In this document: positions 26,909-35,907 of the stretch, piece by piece | How positions within the stretch are numbered: position 1 is the stretch's first letter | Layout: each line of letters starts with the position of its first letter | Assembly: GCF_003014735.1 (NCBI RefSeq) | Contig: NZ_PYAX01000004.1 | Span: 620,001-684,000 of the forward strand | From: Saccharothrix carnea | Lineage (GTDB): Bacteria > Actinomycetota > Actinomycetes > Mycobacteriales > Pseudonocardiaceae | DNA: 64,000 nt | Direction: 5' to 3' | Translations under genes and position numbers: made by a program | Notes under the pieces: model-generated | What the model was told of the DNA's origin: nothing | Database searches by the model: none | What the model saw: only the letters and a program-made list of their open reading frames with translations

Positions 26909-27571
26909 ATGGACCTGGTGGACCTGTGGCGACCGACCGGACGCGCCGAGCTGGACCTGGTGGCGGCGGCGCGGTGGCGCGCGTGGCCGCCGCGGCTGCC
27001 CGACCAGCCGATCTTCTACCCGGTGGCGAACCGCTGGTACGCCACGAAGATCGCGCGCGAGTGGAACGTGCCCGCCGGCGGCGTCGGTTTCGTCACGCGG
27101 TTCCGCGTGCGGCGGGACTTCCTGGCCCGCTACCCCGTGCAGCAGGCCGGTGGGCGTGAGGTCCTGGAGCACTGGGTGCCCGCCGAGGACCTGGACGAGT
27201 TCAACGCCAACATCGTCGGCGCGATCGTGTGCGAAGCCGAGTACCGGGGTCCGGTCGCGGACGCCGAGTTCGACCTGGCCGAGGCGCGGCTGGGACGTCC
27301 GCTGCCGGCGGCGTGGCGGCGTTACCTCCAGGGCGGGTCGTGGTGGCGCAGCGGGGTGCTGGGCGACACGTCCCTCACCCTCCACACGCCGAGCGAGACG
27401 CTGGAAGCCCACGACCACAACGCGGTCATCGGCGAGGACGGCTCACGCGGACGGCTCGCGTTCGACCTGGGCCGGGACCCGGCTCCCGTGGTGGACGTCG
27501 ACGGTGTGCCGGTGGCGTCGGACGCCGAGCAGTTCGTCGCGCGGGTGGAGGCCGGCGACCTCTCCCGGTGA
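26909..27571 (+). CDS. Protein with N-terminal ADP-ribosylation/crystallin-annotated domain and SMI1/KNR4-like C-terminus
   Basis: 220 residues. The first 125 resemble a widespread domain often labelled ADP-ribosylation/crystallin J1, with IFYPVANRWYATKIAREWNV, FVTRFRVRRDFL and WVPAEDLDEFNANIVG. The remainder has a SUKH-like motif (EARLGRPLPAAWRRYLQGG) that in other bacteria marks toxin-immunity proteins. No toxin gene is next to it. Start chosen at ATG 26909. Family labels are from memory; the function is unknown. Confidence 0.7.
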   Translation: MDLVDLWRPTGRAELDLVAAARWRAWPPRLPDQPIFYPVANRWYATKIAREWNVPAGGVGFVTRFRVRRDFLARYPVQQAGGREVLEHWVPAEDLDEFNANIVGAIVCEAEYRGPVADAEFDLAEARLGRPLPAAWRRYLQGGSWWRSGVLGDTSLTLHTPSETLEAHDHNAVIGEDGSRGRLAFDLGRDPAPVVDVDGVPVASDAEQFVARVEAGDLSR

Positions 27572-27759
27572 CGGCGCACGAGCCTCCGATGGTGCATTCG
27601 GGTGGCGCAACAGGCCGCCAAAAGACGCTGACCGCACCGGGACGGGGTGGCTAGCGTCGAGGCCGTTGGGGGCTTCGTCACTTCCCGGTCCACCGCCACC
27701 GCGGGTCTGCGACGCCCCCGGAGTGCGCGATCCGCGCGCACCGGACACGGGAGGTACGT

Positions 27760-30700
27760 GTGTTCAGACCACGGAAGCGCGGTAAAGCCCTCGGGGCCGC
27801 CGTCCTGGCGTTAGGGCTGCTGTCCACGCCGGTCGCCGGCGCCGAACCCGCGGGAACGGCCGGTGCCGGGACCGCGAGGGCAGCCGGTGCCGAGGACACG
27901 GGAGCGGCCGGAGCCGCGAGGCTCACCGGTGCCGAAAACGCGACCGCGACCGACACGGAGCCGACCGACACCGGGCCGACCGGGAGTGACACGCAGCCGC
28001 GCACCGTCACCCTGATCACCGGTGACCGGGTCGTGGTGACCGGTGCGGCGGTCGGGTCGTTCCAGCCCGGACCCGGCCGCGACCGGGTCACCTTCCACTC
28101 CACCCACCGGGACGGGCGGCTGAGCGTCGTCCCCGAGGACGCGGCCAAGGCCGTCGCCGAGGGCAGGCTCGACCCGCGGCTGTTCGACGTCACGGGCCTG
28201 GTCGAAGCGGGTTACGACGACGCCCGCACCGACCACCTGCCGCTGATCGTCACCGGCACGCCCACCGGCCTGCGCTCCGCCCGCGCGCTCCCCGGCGCCA
28301 TGGCCACCGCGGCACCCAAGGCCGAGGTGGGCGCGACGTTCCGCGCGCTGCTCACCGATCCCGGCGTGACCAAGGTGTGGCTCGACGGCGTGCTCCGCCC
28401 GACCCTGGACCGCTCCACCGCCCAGATCGGCGCACCCACCGCGTGGCGGGCCGGCTACACCGGCAAGGGCGTGAAGGTCGCCGTGCTGGACGGCGGCGTG
28501 GACGGTGCGCACCCCGACCTGAAGGGCAAGGAGGTCGCCGAGCGCAACTTCACCGACGACCCCGACGCCACCGACCTCACCGGCCACGGCACGCACGTCG
28601 CCGCCACGATCGCCAGCGGTGACCGGGCCTACCGCGGCGTCGCGCCCGACGCCCGCATCCTCGACGGCAAGGTGTGCGGCGGCAACGGCTGCCCCGAGTC
28701 GTGGATCCTGGCCGGCGTGCAGTGGGCCGTGGACGAGGGCGCGGACATCGTCAACCTCAGCCTCGGCGGCTACGACTCCCCCGGTGTCGACCCGCTGGAG
28801 GACGCGATCAACCAGCTGACCGCGAAGACCGGCACCCTGTTCGTCGTCGCCGCGGGCAACGGCGGCCGGTCGAGGTCGATCGACTCGCCGGGCAGCGCCG
28901 ACGCCGCGCTCACCGTGGGCGCGGTCCGGCACGACGACGACCTGGCCCACTTCTCCAGCCGCGGCCCGCGCAACGGCGACGACGCGGTGAAGCCCGACAT
29001 CACCGCGCCCGGCCTGAACATCGTCGCCGCCAAGGCCGCCAAGGGCGTGCTCGGCACCCCGGTCGGCAGGCGGCACGCGTCGCTGTCCGGCACCTCGATG
29101 GCCACCCCGCACGTCGCGGGCGCGGCGGCCCTGCTCGCCCAGCAGCACCCGGACTGGACCGGCGCCCAGCTCAAGGCCGCCCTCATGGCCTCCGCCAAGC
29201 CGAACCCCGCCCTGGGCGTGTTCGACCAGGGCGCGGGCCGGGTCGACGTGACCCGCGCGCTCACCGCGACGACCGGCGCGGAACCCGTGAGCCTGACGTT
29301 CGAAGAGCAGCTGTGGCCGCACCACGACGACACCCCGGTCACCAAGACCGTCACCTACCGCAACAGCGGCCCGGAGCCGATCGCCTTCGACCTCGCCGTC
29401 GAACTGCGCGGCGGCGCACCCGCCGGTCTGGTCACGGTGGACCCGGCGCGCGTCACGGTGCCCGCCGGCGGGACGGCCACCGTGGCGGTCACCGCGGACA
29501 CCAGGGTCGGCGCCGTGGACGGCGTCTTCTCCGGTGTGCTGGTCGGCGGGCCCACGCGCGTCCCGATCAGCCTGGCCCGCGAGGTCGAGAGCTACGACGT
29601 CGCGATCGAGCACGTCGACGTCGACGGCAACCCGGCCCTGGACAACTCGGTCGCGCTCGTCGGCATGGACAACAACGTCTACGAGAACCTGTACGGCCCG
29701 GACGGCACCGCCACCGCACGCGTGCCCAAGGGCGAGTACATGGCGCGGGCCGTCATCCGCAGCTGGCCCAGGACCTGGGTGCTGGGCCGACCGGCGCTGA
29801 CCGTCGACGCCGACCACACCCGGTACACGTTCGACGCCCGCGTGGCCAAGCCGTTGCAGGTCACCGCGCCCGACCCGACCGCGACGCCGATGATCGGCGA
29901 CATCAACGTCTCCCGCCTGCTCAACGGCAGGCGCGTCGTGCTCAACACGGCGTTCATCGGCGGTTTCGGCGACATGGCGATCGGCCACGTCGGCCCGACC
30001 CTGACCGCCGAGGAGCTGACCGTCTCGGTCGGCGCCCAGTTCCAGAGCCCGCCGGTCGACGGCACGCCGACGCACTACCGGTTCCGCTGGATGGAGCCGG
30101 GCGCGGTCCCGACCGGGTACACCCGCGCACCCACGAAGGACGAGCTGACCGAGGTGCGGACCGCGTTCGCGCCCGGCCCCGCCGACCGCCAGTACCTGCA
30201 CAGCGGCAACGCCAGCCCGCCGGACGGCTCGGGCGGCTGGTCGGTCGGCTTGCCCGTGCCGGCGGGCGGTGAGGTGATCGACCTGCTCACGCCCGACCAG
30301 CTCACCTGGAGCTGGGGCTACCAGCGGCTGTCGCCCCAGTACCGCACCGAGGCCGACTACTCGTCGTTCCACCGCCGGTACCGGCTGGGCGAGCGGTACG
30401 CGGAGCGGTTCGCCCACCCGGTGCTCGGGCCGGGCCTGGCCGGCTACTCGGCCACCTACCTCGGCGTGCACGAGGACCGGGTGACGGCGCAGATCCCGTT
30501 GATCAACGACCGGGACGGCAACCTCGGCCGGGGCAGCCACGAGTCGGCGCGCACGTCGGTGTACCGGGACGGGCGGCTGGTCGGGCAGGTCCGCGACCAG
30601 TGGGGCGAGTTCACCGTGCCCGAGGGCGCGGGCCACTACCGGGTGGAGCACGACATCGTCCGCGATCCGGCCGCGCACGAGCTGACCACGCGGGTCAGCG

Positions 30701-31062
30701 GGGCGTGGACGTTCCGGATGGAGACCCTGCCCGATGGCCACGGCCGCCGGCTGCCGATGTCGGTGGTGCGGTTCGAGCCGGAGCTCGACGCCGCCGGCAG
30801 TGCGCCCGCCGGACGCCTGCTGCGCGTGCCGCTGGCCGTCGAGCAGCAGGACGGCGCGGACAACGGCGAGGTGGGCCAGGTCCGGGTGGACGTGTCGTTC
30901 GACGACGGCAGGACGTGGCGGCGGGTGCCCGTCACGGGTGGTGCCGCGCTGGTGCCGCACCCCGACGCGGCGGGATACGCGTCACTGCGGGCGTCCGGCT
31001 CGGACAGTGACGGCAACACGTTCGAGCACACCGTGATCCGCGCCTACCGGATCACCCGCTAG
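27760..31062 (+). CDS. Secreted subtilisin-like serine protease (S8)
   Basis: 1,100 residues. A signal peptide (to about residue 28) and a low-complexity Ala/Thr/Gly stretch precede a propeptide (about 80-215). The catalytic domain carries Asp244 (VAVLDGGVDGAHPDL), His276 (TGHGTHVAATIAS), oxyanion Asn (VAAGNGG) and Ser446 (SGTSMATPHVAGAAALL). About 600 further residues form beta-rich C-terminal domains. The GTG start follows GGGAGG by six bases. An SSI-type inhibitor gene lies 0.4 kb downstream on the opposite strand, a natural partner. Confidence 0.93.
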   Translation: MFRPRKRGKALGAAVLALGLLSTPVAGAEPAGTAGAGTARAAGAEDTGAAGAARLTGAENATATDTEPTDTGPTGSDTQPRTVTLITGDRVVVTGAAVGSFQPGPGRDRVTFHSTHRDGRLSVVPEDAAKAVAEGRLDPRLFDVTGLVEAGYDDARTDHLPLIVTGTPTGLRSARALPGAMATAAPKAEVGATFRALLTDPGVTKVWLDGVLRPTLDRSTAQIGAPTAWRAGYTGKGVKVAVLDGGVDGAHPDLKGKEVAERNFTDDPDATDLTGHGTHVAATIASGDRAYRGVAPDARILDGKVCGGNGCPESWILAGVQWAVDEGADIVNLSLGGYDSPGVDPLEDAINQLTAKTGTLFVVAAGNGGRSRSIDSPGSADAALTVGAVRHDDDLAHFSSRGPRNGDDAVKPDITAPGLNIVAAKAAKGVLGTPVGRRHASLSGTSMATPHVAGAAALLAQQHPDWTGAQLKAALMASAKPNPALGVFDQGAGRVDVTRALTATTGAEPVSLTFEEQLWPHHDDTPVTKTVTYRNSGPEPIAFDLAVELRGGAPAGLVTVDPARVTVPAGGTATVAVTADTRVGAVDGVFSGVLVGGPTRVPISLAREVESYDVAIEHVDVDGNPALDNSVALVGMDNNVYENLYGPDGTATARVPKGEYMARAVIRSWPRTWVLGRPALTVDADHTRYTFDARVAKPLQVTAPDPTATPMIGDINVSRLLNGRRVVLNTAFIGGFGDMAIGHVGPTLTAEELTVSVGAQFQSPPVDGTPTHYRFRWMEPGAVPTGYTRAPTKDELTEVRTAFAPGPADRQYLHSGNASPPDGSGGWSVGLPVPAGGEVIDLLTPDQLTWSWGYQRLSPQYRTEADYSSFHRRYRLGERYAERFAHPVLGPGLAGYSATYLGVHEDRVTAQIPLINDRDGNLGRGSHESARTSVYRDGRLVGQVRDQWGEFTVPEGAGHYRVEHDIVRDPAAHELTTRVSGAWTFRMETLPDGHGRRLPMSVVRFEPELDAAGSAPAGRLLRVPLAVEQQDGADNGEVGQVRVDVSFDDGRTWRRVPVTGGAALVPHPDAAGYASLRASGSDSDGNTFEHTVIRAYRITR

Positions 31063-31063
31063 G

Positions 31064-31081
31064 CCGGGGCCGGTGCCCCGG
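31064..31081. terminator. Terminator hairpin after the S8 protease
   Basis: CCGGGGC (31064-31070), loop CGGT, GCCCCGG (31075-31081), directly after the protease stop and before the convergent small gene. Confidence 0.65.
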
Positions 31082-31099
31082 GCCGGCGGGTCCGGGGCA

Positions 31100-31348
31100 T
31101 CAGCCGCGCCGCCTGCGGGCGACCGGGGTCGGCGCCACCAGGAAGTCGCCGCCGACGAAGATGTTCACCGCCTCGTCCCGCCCGGCGAACGTGCCGTTGT
31201 GCACGGGCGGGAACACGGCGGGGCACCGCGGCCCGACGCACGGCCCCAGCCCGCCCGGCAGCGGGTCGGCGACACCGACCCCGGGCAGCGCGACGGCCGT
31301 GACCAGCGCCGCCGCGCCGACGACTCCGAGCAGGGTGGTGCGGATCAT
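31100..31348 (-). CDS. Small secreted protein of unknown function
   Basis: 82 residues: a signal peptide ([20 protein letters not shown], cleavage near VADPLP), then a short Pro/Gly-rich mature part with two cysteines ([11 protein letters not shown]) that could form a disulfide, ending in an arginine cluster. No homologue is recognised. The ribosome binding site is weak, so coding status rests on the clear signal peptide and its place in a secretome cluster. Confidence 0.6.
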   Translation of the reverse strand: MIRTTLLGVVGAAALVTAVALPGVGVADPLPGGLGPCVGPRCPAVFPPVHNGTFAGRDEAVNIFVGGDFLVAPTPVARRRRG

Positions 31349-31438
31349 GCGGTCAATGCTCGGCGAAGTGCCGGTTCCCGCACGGCGAAACCACGCGGGC
31401 TACCGCACGGGGTGACCCCGAACCCCCGGCCGGGTGAC

Positions 31439-31852
31439 TCAGCCCCAGACCGGGAGCCAAGCCTGCCAGCGGTCTTCCTCGCACGAGTTGCGGCGGTTGA
31501 ACCCGGCCGCGACCTCGACGCCGAACAGCACGCCGGACACCTTGGCGTACTCCGGGCCGTAGACCCGGTCCAGGCAGTTCGCGGTGGGCGGCGGCGGCTT
31601 GATGGTGCCCGGCGACTTGCGGATCGCCTCGCACGCCTCCTTGGGCCGCGGGTGCGTGCCGCCGTCCGGGTCGCAGGTGAGGCGGTACTCCCGGACGACC
31701 GGGGTGAGCGTGCCGTAGACGGAGATGGTGAGGTCGGTGGTCGCGGCGGCGGTGGTCGGTGCCGCGGCGGCGGCGGGTGTGAGCGCGGCGCCGAGGGCGG
31801 TCGCGATGGCCAGCGCGGGGAGCAAGCCGCGGGTCAGCCTGGTGACGGGCAC
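31439..31852 (-). CDS. SSI-type subtilisin inhibitor
   Basis: 137 residues. A signal peptide (RLTRGLLPALAIATALGAAL) is followed by the SSI domain with its conserved disulfide region LTCDPDGGTHPRPKEACEAI and a second cysteine pair (ANCLDRVYGP, RNSCEED). SSI proteins are secreted dimers that inhibit subtilisin-family proteases. The C-terminus is short and diverged compared with classical SSI, so strength and specificity are uncertain. GGAGGA seven bases before GTG 31852 fixes the start. It sits beside the S8 protease and divergently from a cell-wall hydrolase. Confidence 0.85.
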   Translation of the reverse strand: MPVTRLTRGLLPALAIATALGAALTPAAAAAPTTAAATTDLTISVYGTLTPVVREYRLTCDPDGGTHPRPKEACEAIRKSPGTIKPPPPTANCLDRVYGPEYAKVSGVLFGVEVAAGFNRRNSCEEDRWQAWLPVWG

Positions 31853-32055
31853 GTTGGTCTCCTCCAACTGATCGGCGTTGATCGAGCTGAGAACCGTGGC
31901 GGCGGCGGTGCTGCCGGACCAGTAAACCACCTGTCCACAAAGGACGGCCTCGACGGCGCCGGCACAGCGCCGGGGTGGCATCCAGATTCCGTCCAACGCA
32001 CGTCCAGACGGCCTCTCCACGATTCCCCCCGACAACCTGGAGGGAGCTGGTGGAG

Positions 32056-33447
32056 ATGCTCAAAGCGCACCGGATGATCAGCTGGCTGGGCGCCGCGGTG
32101 ATGGCGCTCGCCCTGGTCGTGCTGACGCCGACGGGGCCCGCGTCGGCCGCACCGGTCACGCCCGATTTCGGGCCGTCGATCGACGCCTACGCGGCGTACG
32201 ACGGTCAGGACACGTGCGAGGCGACCGCGAGACCCGGCGTGATCGACGTGCGGGACCTGCTCAACGCCACCTACGGCACGCACACCTCGGGCATCAGCAG
32301 GTCGTGCAACGGCACGGTCAGCGAGCACCACGAGGGCCGCGCGCTGGACTACCACTTCAACTACTACGACGCGGCCGACCGCGCCAAGGCCGAGGACTTC
32401 CTCACCTGGGTCCTCGCCACCGACCAGTACGGCAACGGGCACGCGATGGCCCGGCGCCTCGGCGTCATGTACATCATCTGGAACAACCGGATCTGGGAGT
32501 CCTACCGGGCGGGCGCGGGCTGGCAGCCGTACCACGGCGACAGCCCGCACACCGACCACATCCACCTCAGCTTCAGCTGGGACGGCGCGCTCAAGCGGAC
32601 GTCGTGGTGGACCGGCAGCCGTGCCGCGGAGGGTTCACCCGCCGTCGTCTCGATGCGGGACGGTCACCAGGAGGTGTTCACCCGCGGCGCGGACGGCCAG
32701 GTGTGGCACAAGTGGTGGTACGGCACCACCTGGAGCGGCTGGGAGTCCCTGGGCGGCGGTGCGGTCACGTCGGCGCCGGCCGCGGTGTCCATGCAGGACG
32801 GCCACATCGAGCTGTTCGCCCGCGGCACGGGCGGTGACGTGGTGCACCGCTTCTGGTGGGGCAACGGCTGGTCGGGCTGGCACAGCCTGGGCGGCCAGAT
32901 CGTCGGCGCGCCGGCGGTCGTGTCGATGCGGCCCGGCCACCTGGAGGTGTTCGCGCGCTTCACCGACAACCAGATCTGGCACAAGTGGTGGTACGGCACG
33001 TCGTGGAGCGAGTGGGCCCCGATGGGTGGCGGCACCGTGTCGTCCAGCCCGTCCGTGGTCTCGATGCGCGACGGCCACCAGGAGCTGTTCGTCCGCGGCA
33101 CGGGCGGCGACGTGCTGCACCGGTTCTACTACGGCAACGGCTGGTCGGCCTACCACAGCCTGGGCGGCGCCATCCAGGGCAACCCGGCGGCGGTGTCGAT
33201 GTACGACGGGCACCTCGAGGTGTTCGTGCGCGGCACGGACAACGCGGTCTACCACAACCACTGGTACGGCACCGCGTGGAGCGGCTGGGGTTCGCTCGGC
33301 GGCCAGTTCAAGGACAGCCCGTCCGTGCTGACGATGCGGCCGAACCACCTGGAGCTGTTCGGTCGGGGCACGGACAACGCGATCCACCACAAGTTTTACT
33401 ACGACGGGGGTCAGTGGAGCGCCTGGCACAGCCTGGGCGCGGTCTGA
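32056..33447 (+). CDS. Secreted M15-like peptidase domain with six-bladed lectin-like propeller
   Basis: 463 residues. Signal peptide, then a LAS-type peptidoglycan peptidase domain (about 30-180) with zinc-site motifs SEHHEGRALDY and HTDHIHLSFSW. Six repeats of about 46 residues follow, each of the form PAVVSMRDGHQEVFTRG...WHKWWYG..WSGWESLGG, as in PLL/tachylectin-like propellers that bind sugars. The protein probably docks on a glycan and cuts cell-wall peptide. ATG 32056 is nine bases after GGAGGGAG; GTG 32050 is an alternative. The propeller is nearly identical to that of the inverted gene 34558-35796. Confidence 0.88.
   Translation: MLKAHRMISWLGAAVMALALVVLTPTGPASAAPVTPDFGPSIDAYAAYDGQDTCEATARPGVIDVRDLLNATYGTHTSGISRSCNGTVSEHHEGRALDYHFNYYDAADRAKAEDFLTWVLATDQYGNGHAMARRLGVMYIIWNNRIWESYRAGAGWQPYHGDSPHTDHIHLSFSWDGALKRTSWWTGSRAAEGSPAVVSMRDGHQEVFTRGADGQVWHKWWYGTTWSGWESLGGGAVTSAPAAVSMQDGHIELFARGTGGDVVHRFWWGNGWSGWHSLGGQIVGAPAVVSMRPGHLEVFARFTDNQIWHKWWYGTSWSEWAPMGGGTVSSSPSVVSMRDGHQELFVRGTGGDVLHRFYYGNGWSAYHSLGGAIQGNPAAVSMYDGHLEVFVRGTDNAVYHNHWYGTAWSGWGSLGGQFKDSPSVLTMRPNHLELFGRGTDNAIHHKFYYDGGQWSAWHSLGAV
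32640..33300 (+). repeat. Propeller-coding segment, copy 1 of an inverted pair
   Basis: Encodes blades 1-5 of the lectin-like propeller. Long stretches match the reverse complement of 34690-35350 almost base for base; for example the blade-3 segment is the same for dozens of bases in both copies. Confidence 0.8.
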
Positions 33448-33508
33448 TCGAGGAGTCCGCGGTCGCCCGGTCGCGAGGCCGGGCGGCCCACCCCGAGGGG
33501 AGGAAACG

Positions 33509-34555
33509 ATGCGCAGCACAGTCCTGGTGGTGACGCTCGCCGCGCTGGTGGCGGGCGCTCCGGCGGCCGCGTCGGTGACGCGGGGATCGGTCCAGCCGGC
33601 GGCCGCGACGTGGGGCCCGGTGCAGCCGGTGTACGCGCCGAGTTCCGGTCAGATGTACGCCTACGCGCCGTCCGCGGTCACCGAAGGCGGGCAGAACTAC
33701 GTGTACACGTGCCACAACGACACACCGGGCGTGATCACCGACCACGTGTACTTCACCCGCCTCGGCGTGCCGCGCGAGGACCGCTCGGTGCTGCGGCCGA
33801 GCACGTCGGGCTGGGACTCGACGCACACGTGCGACCCGACCGTGATCGCCGCGACCGTGCGCCACGGGCAGAAGACGTACCGGTACGTGATGTTCTACCT
33901 CGGCACGGACCACGCGAACACGAACAACCAGATCGGGGTGGCGTTCGCGGAGAGCCTCGGCGGGCCGTGGGTGAAGCACCCGACGCCGATCGTGACCACG
34001 CCGTTCGGGCCCGACATGTGGGGCGTGGGCCAGCCGAGCGCGACGACGATCGACCCCGCGACCGGCGAGCTGATGCTGTTCTACAGCCAGGGCGGCCCGA
34101 CCACCGAGTCCTACTTCCGCTACCTGAACCTCGGCGACCTGGGCAGGCCGGTGGTCGGGGCACCCGTGCGGATCACGAACGAAGGGCTGGGCGGCGACGT
34201 CCTGCACAACTTCGACATCGCCTACGAGCCGGGTCGTGACCGGTTCTACGCCATCCGGGAGGCCGCGCCGTACCCCTCGGACGAGCCGTCGTACATCTCG
34301 GCGCGGGTGGAGGTCGTGAGCATCCCCGGCGGCGACGTCTGGGGCGGCACCGGCCGGTGGACCTCCGAGGGGTTCATCACCCCGGCCGAGTCGGGGTTCC
34401 CGCGCAACCACAACCCCGGGCTCCTGCGCACCGTCTACGGCACGCTGCCCTCGGCGAACGAGGTGACCGCGGTCTTCACCGTCGGCCGCACCGGCTCGTT
34501 CCCCGGGTCGTTGTGGAGCTACCGGCTGTTCCGGAGCACGGGAACCCTGCGATGA
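33509..34555 (+). CDS. Secreted GH43-like five-bladed propeller protein
   Basis: 348 residues with a signal peptide (STVLVVTLAALVAGAPAAAS). The mature sequence reads as a glycosidase-type propeller: NYVYTCHNDTPG, YRYVMFYLGTDHANTNN, VAFAESLGGPWVKHPTP and TGELMLFYSQGG. The phrase order (recurrent FAESLGGPW and MLFYS) is typical of GH43/GH117-type folds. Catalytic acids could not be assigned. It lies between the two inverted lectin-hydrolase genes and probably works on the same extracellular glycan. Confidence 0.7.
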   Translation: MRSTVLVVTLAALVAGAPAAASVTRGSVQPAAATWGPVQPVYAPSSGQMYAYAPSAVTEGGQNYVYTCHNDTPGVITDHVYFTRLGVPREDRSVLRPSTSGWDSTHTCDPTVIAATVRHGQKTYRYVMFYLGTDHANTNNQIGVAFAESLGGPWVKHPTPIVTTPFGPDMWGVGQPSATTIDPATGELMLFYSQGGPTTESYFRYLNLGDLGRPVVGAPVRITNEGLGGDVLHNFDIAYEPGRDRFYAIREAAPYPSDEPSYISARVEVVSIPGGDVWGGTGRWTSEGFITPAESGFPRNHNPGLLRTVYGTLPSANEVTAVFTVGRTGSFPGSLWSYRLFRSTGTLR

Positions 34556-34557
34556 CC

Positions 34558-35796
34558 TCAGCCCAGAGAGTGCCGGACGCTCCACCCCGCGCCGTAGTAG
34601 AAGCGGTGCCACACGGCGTTGTCCTGGCCCCGGAAGAAGAGCTCCTGGTGGTTCGGCGCCATCGACAGGACGGTCGGGCTGCTCGTCACGACACCGTCGT
34701 TCAAGCCGCCCCACTCGCTCCACGTGCTGCCGTACCACCACTTGTGGTACAGCGTGTCGTCGATGCCCCGGGCGTACACCTCGAGGTGGCCGTCGTACAT
34801 GGACACCGCGGCGGGCGCGCCGGTGACCCGACCACCCAGGCTGTGGTACGCCGACCAGCCGTTGCCGTAGTAGAACCGGTGCAGCACGTCGCCCCCCGTG
34901 CCACGAACGAACAGCTCCAGGTGGCCGTCACGCATCGACGCCACGGACGGGCTGGACGACACGGTGCCGCCACCCATCGGCGTCCACTCGCTCCACGACG
35001 TGCCGTACCACCACCGGTGCCAGATCTGGTTGTCGGTGAAGCGCGCGAACACCTCCAGGTGGCCGGGCCGCATCGACACGACCGCCGGCGCGCCGACGAT
35101 CCGGCCGCCCAGGCTGTGCCAGCCCGACCAGCCGTTGCCCCACCAGAACCGGTGCACGACGTCGCCGTTCACACCGCGGGCGAACAGCTCGATGTGGCCG
35201 TCCTGCATCGAGACCGCGACCGGCGGCGAAGCGATCCGGCCGCCGCCCAGCGACTCCCAGCCGCTCCAGGTGGTGCCGTACCACCACTTGTGCCACGCCT
35301 GCCCGTCCGCGCCGAGCCGGAACACCTCCTGGTGCCCGTCACGCATCGAGACCGCGCTCTGCGCGATGTCGTCGAGGTACCGCTGGGCCGCCTGCTCCGC
35401 GCCCGGCAGCCAGTGCGCGTAGCACTGCGGGTTCCCGCGGTCCTCGCAGTCCGACGCGGCCCAGTGGACCTGCCAGTTCGCGCCCTGGGCGGACAGGTCG
35501 TACGCGGCGCGGGCGTTGTTCGCGCCGACGAGCAGGTCGCCGTACGCCGCGACCCGTTCCGGGTAGGCCCTGATCTGCCACAAGCCCTGGTCGGCCGGGT
35601 TCGGCCCCTTCTCCCACGTGCGGCAGCCCGACTCGGCCATGCCGATCGCGATGGCCTTGACCAGCGCGTCCTCGCGGAAACCGGCGCCGTAGCCGTACTC
35701 GGCGCAGATCGCGGGCCCGTAGTCCTGCGCCTGCGCGGTCGCCGGCCACGTGGTCAACCCGACGAGCAGCACGAGCGCCGTCAGCAGCGATCTCAT
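34558..35796 (-). CDS. Secreted lysozyme-like transglycosylase domain with six-bladed lectin-like propeller
   Basis: 412 residues. Signal peptide to AQAQ, then a lysozyme-like domain (about 25-145) with catalytic glutamate in AIAIGMAESGCRTW and the motif DQGLWQIRAYP. Six propeller repeats follow that are close copies of those in the gene at 32056. The two genes share a sugar-binding module but carry different cell-wall-cutting heads. The ATG at 35796 follows GGGGGAATCAAGG. The stop lies two bases from the GH43-like stop, with no terminator between. Confidence 0.88.
   Translation of the reverse strand: MRSLLTALVLLVGLTTWPATAQAQDYGPAICAEYGYGAGFREDALVKAIAIGMAESGCRTWEKGPNPADQGLWQIRAYPERVAAYGDLLVGANNARAAYDLSAQGANWQVHWAASDCEDRGNPQCYAHWLPGAEQAAQRYLDDIAQSAVSMRDGHQEVFRLGADGQAWHKWWYGTTWSGWESLGGGRIASPPVAVSMQDGHIELFARGVNGDVVHRFWWGNGWSGWHSLGGRIVGAPAVVSMRPGHLEVFARFTDNQIWHRWWYGTSWSEWTPMGGGTVSSSPSVASMRDGHLELFVRGTGGDVLHRFYYGNGWSAYHSLGGRVTGAPAAVSMYDGHLEVYARGIDDTLYHKWWYGSTWSEWGGLNDGVVTSSPTVLSMAPNHQELFFRGQDNAVWHRFYYGAGWSVRHSLG
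34690..35350 (-). repeat. Propeller-coding segment, copy 2 of an inverted pair
   Basis: Reverse-complement counterpart of 32640-33300. The two copies flank the GH43-like gene, so recombination between them could invert that gene. Confidence 0.8.
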
Positions 35797-35894
35797 CCTT
35801 GATTCCCCCTCGTCACTCGGAAGCGCACGGATTGTGACCGGCGGCGGGCGCCCGGTTCTGGACGAAATCTGGATGGGCCGCTCGCCGCCGCTGT

Positions 35895-35900
35895 CTATGC
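35895..35900 (+). promoter_or_regulatory. Candidate -10 box of a leaderless SARP transcript
   Basis: TATGCT lies seven bases before the GTG at 35908, the usual spacing for leaderless actinobacterial mRNAs. No ribosome binding site is seen. Confidence 0.35.
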
Positions 35901-35907
35901 TGCGGAC

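Noticed and set aside
27811-30960. 1,049-codon open frame opposite the S8 protease
   Set aside because: A GC-frame shadow: low-complexity composition and no domain, while the + strand has a complete catalytic triad.
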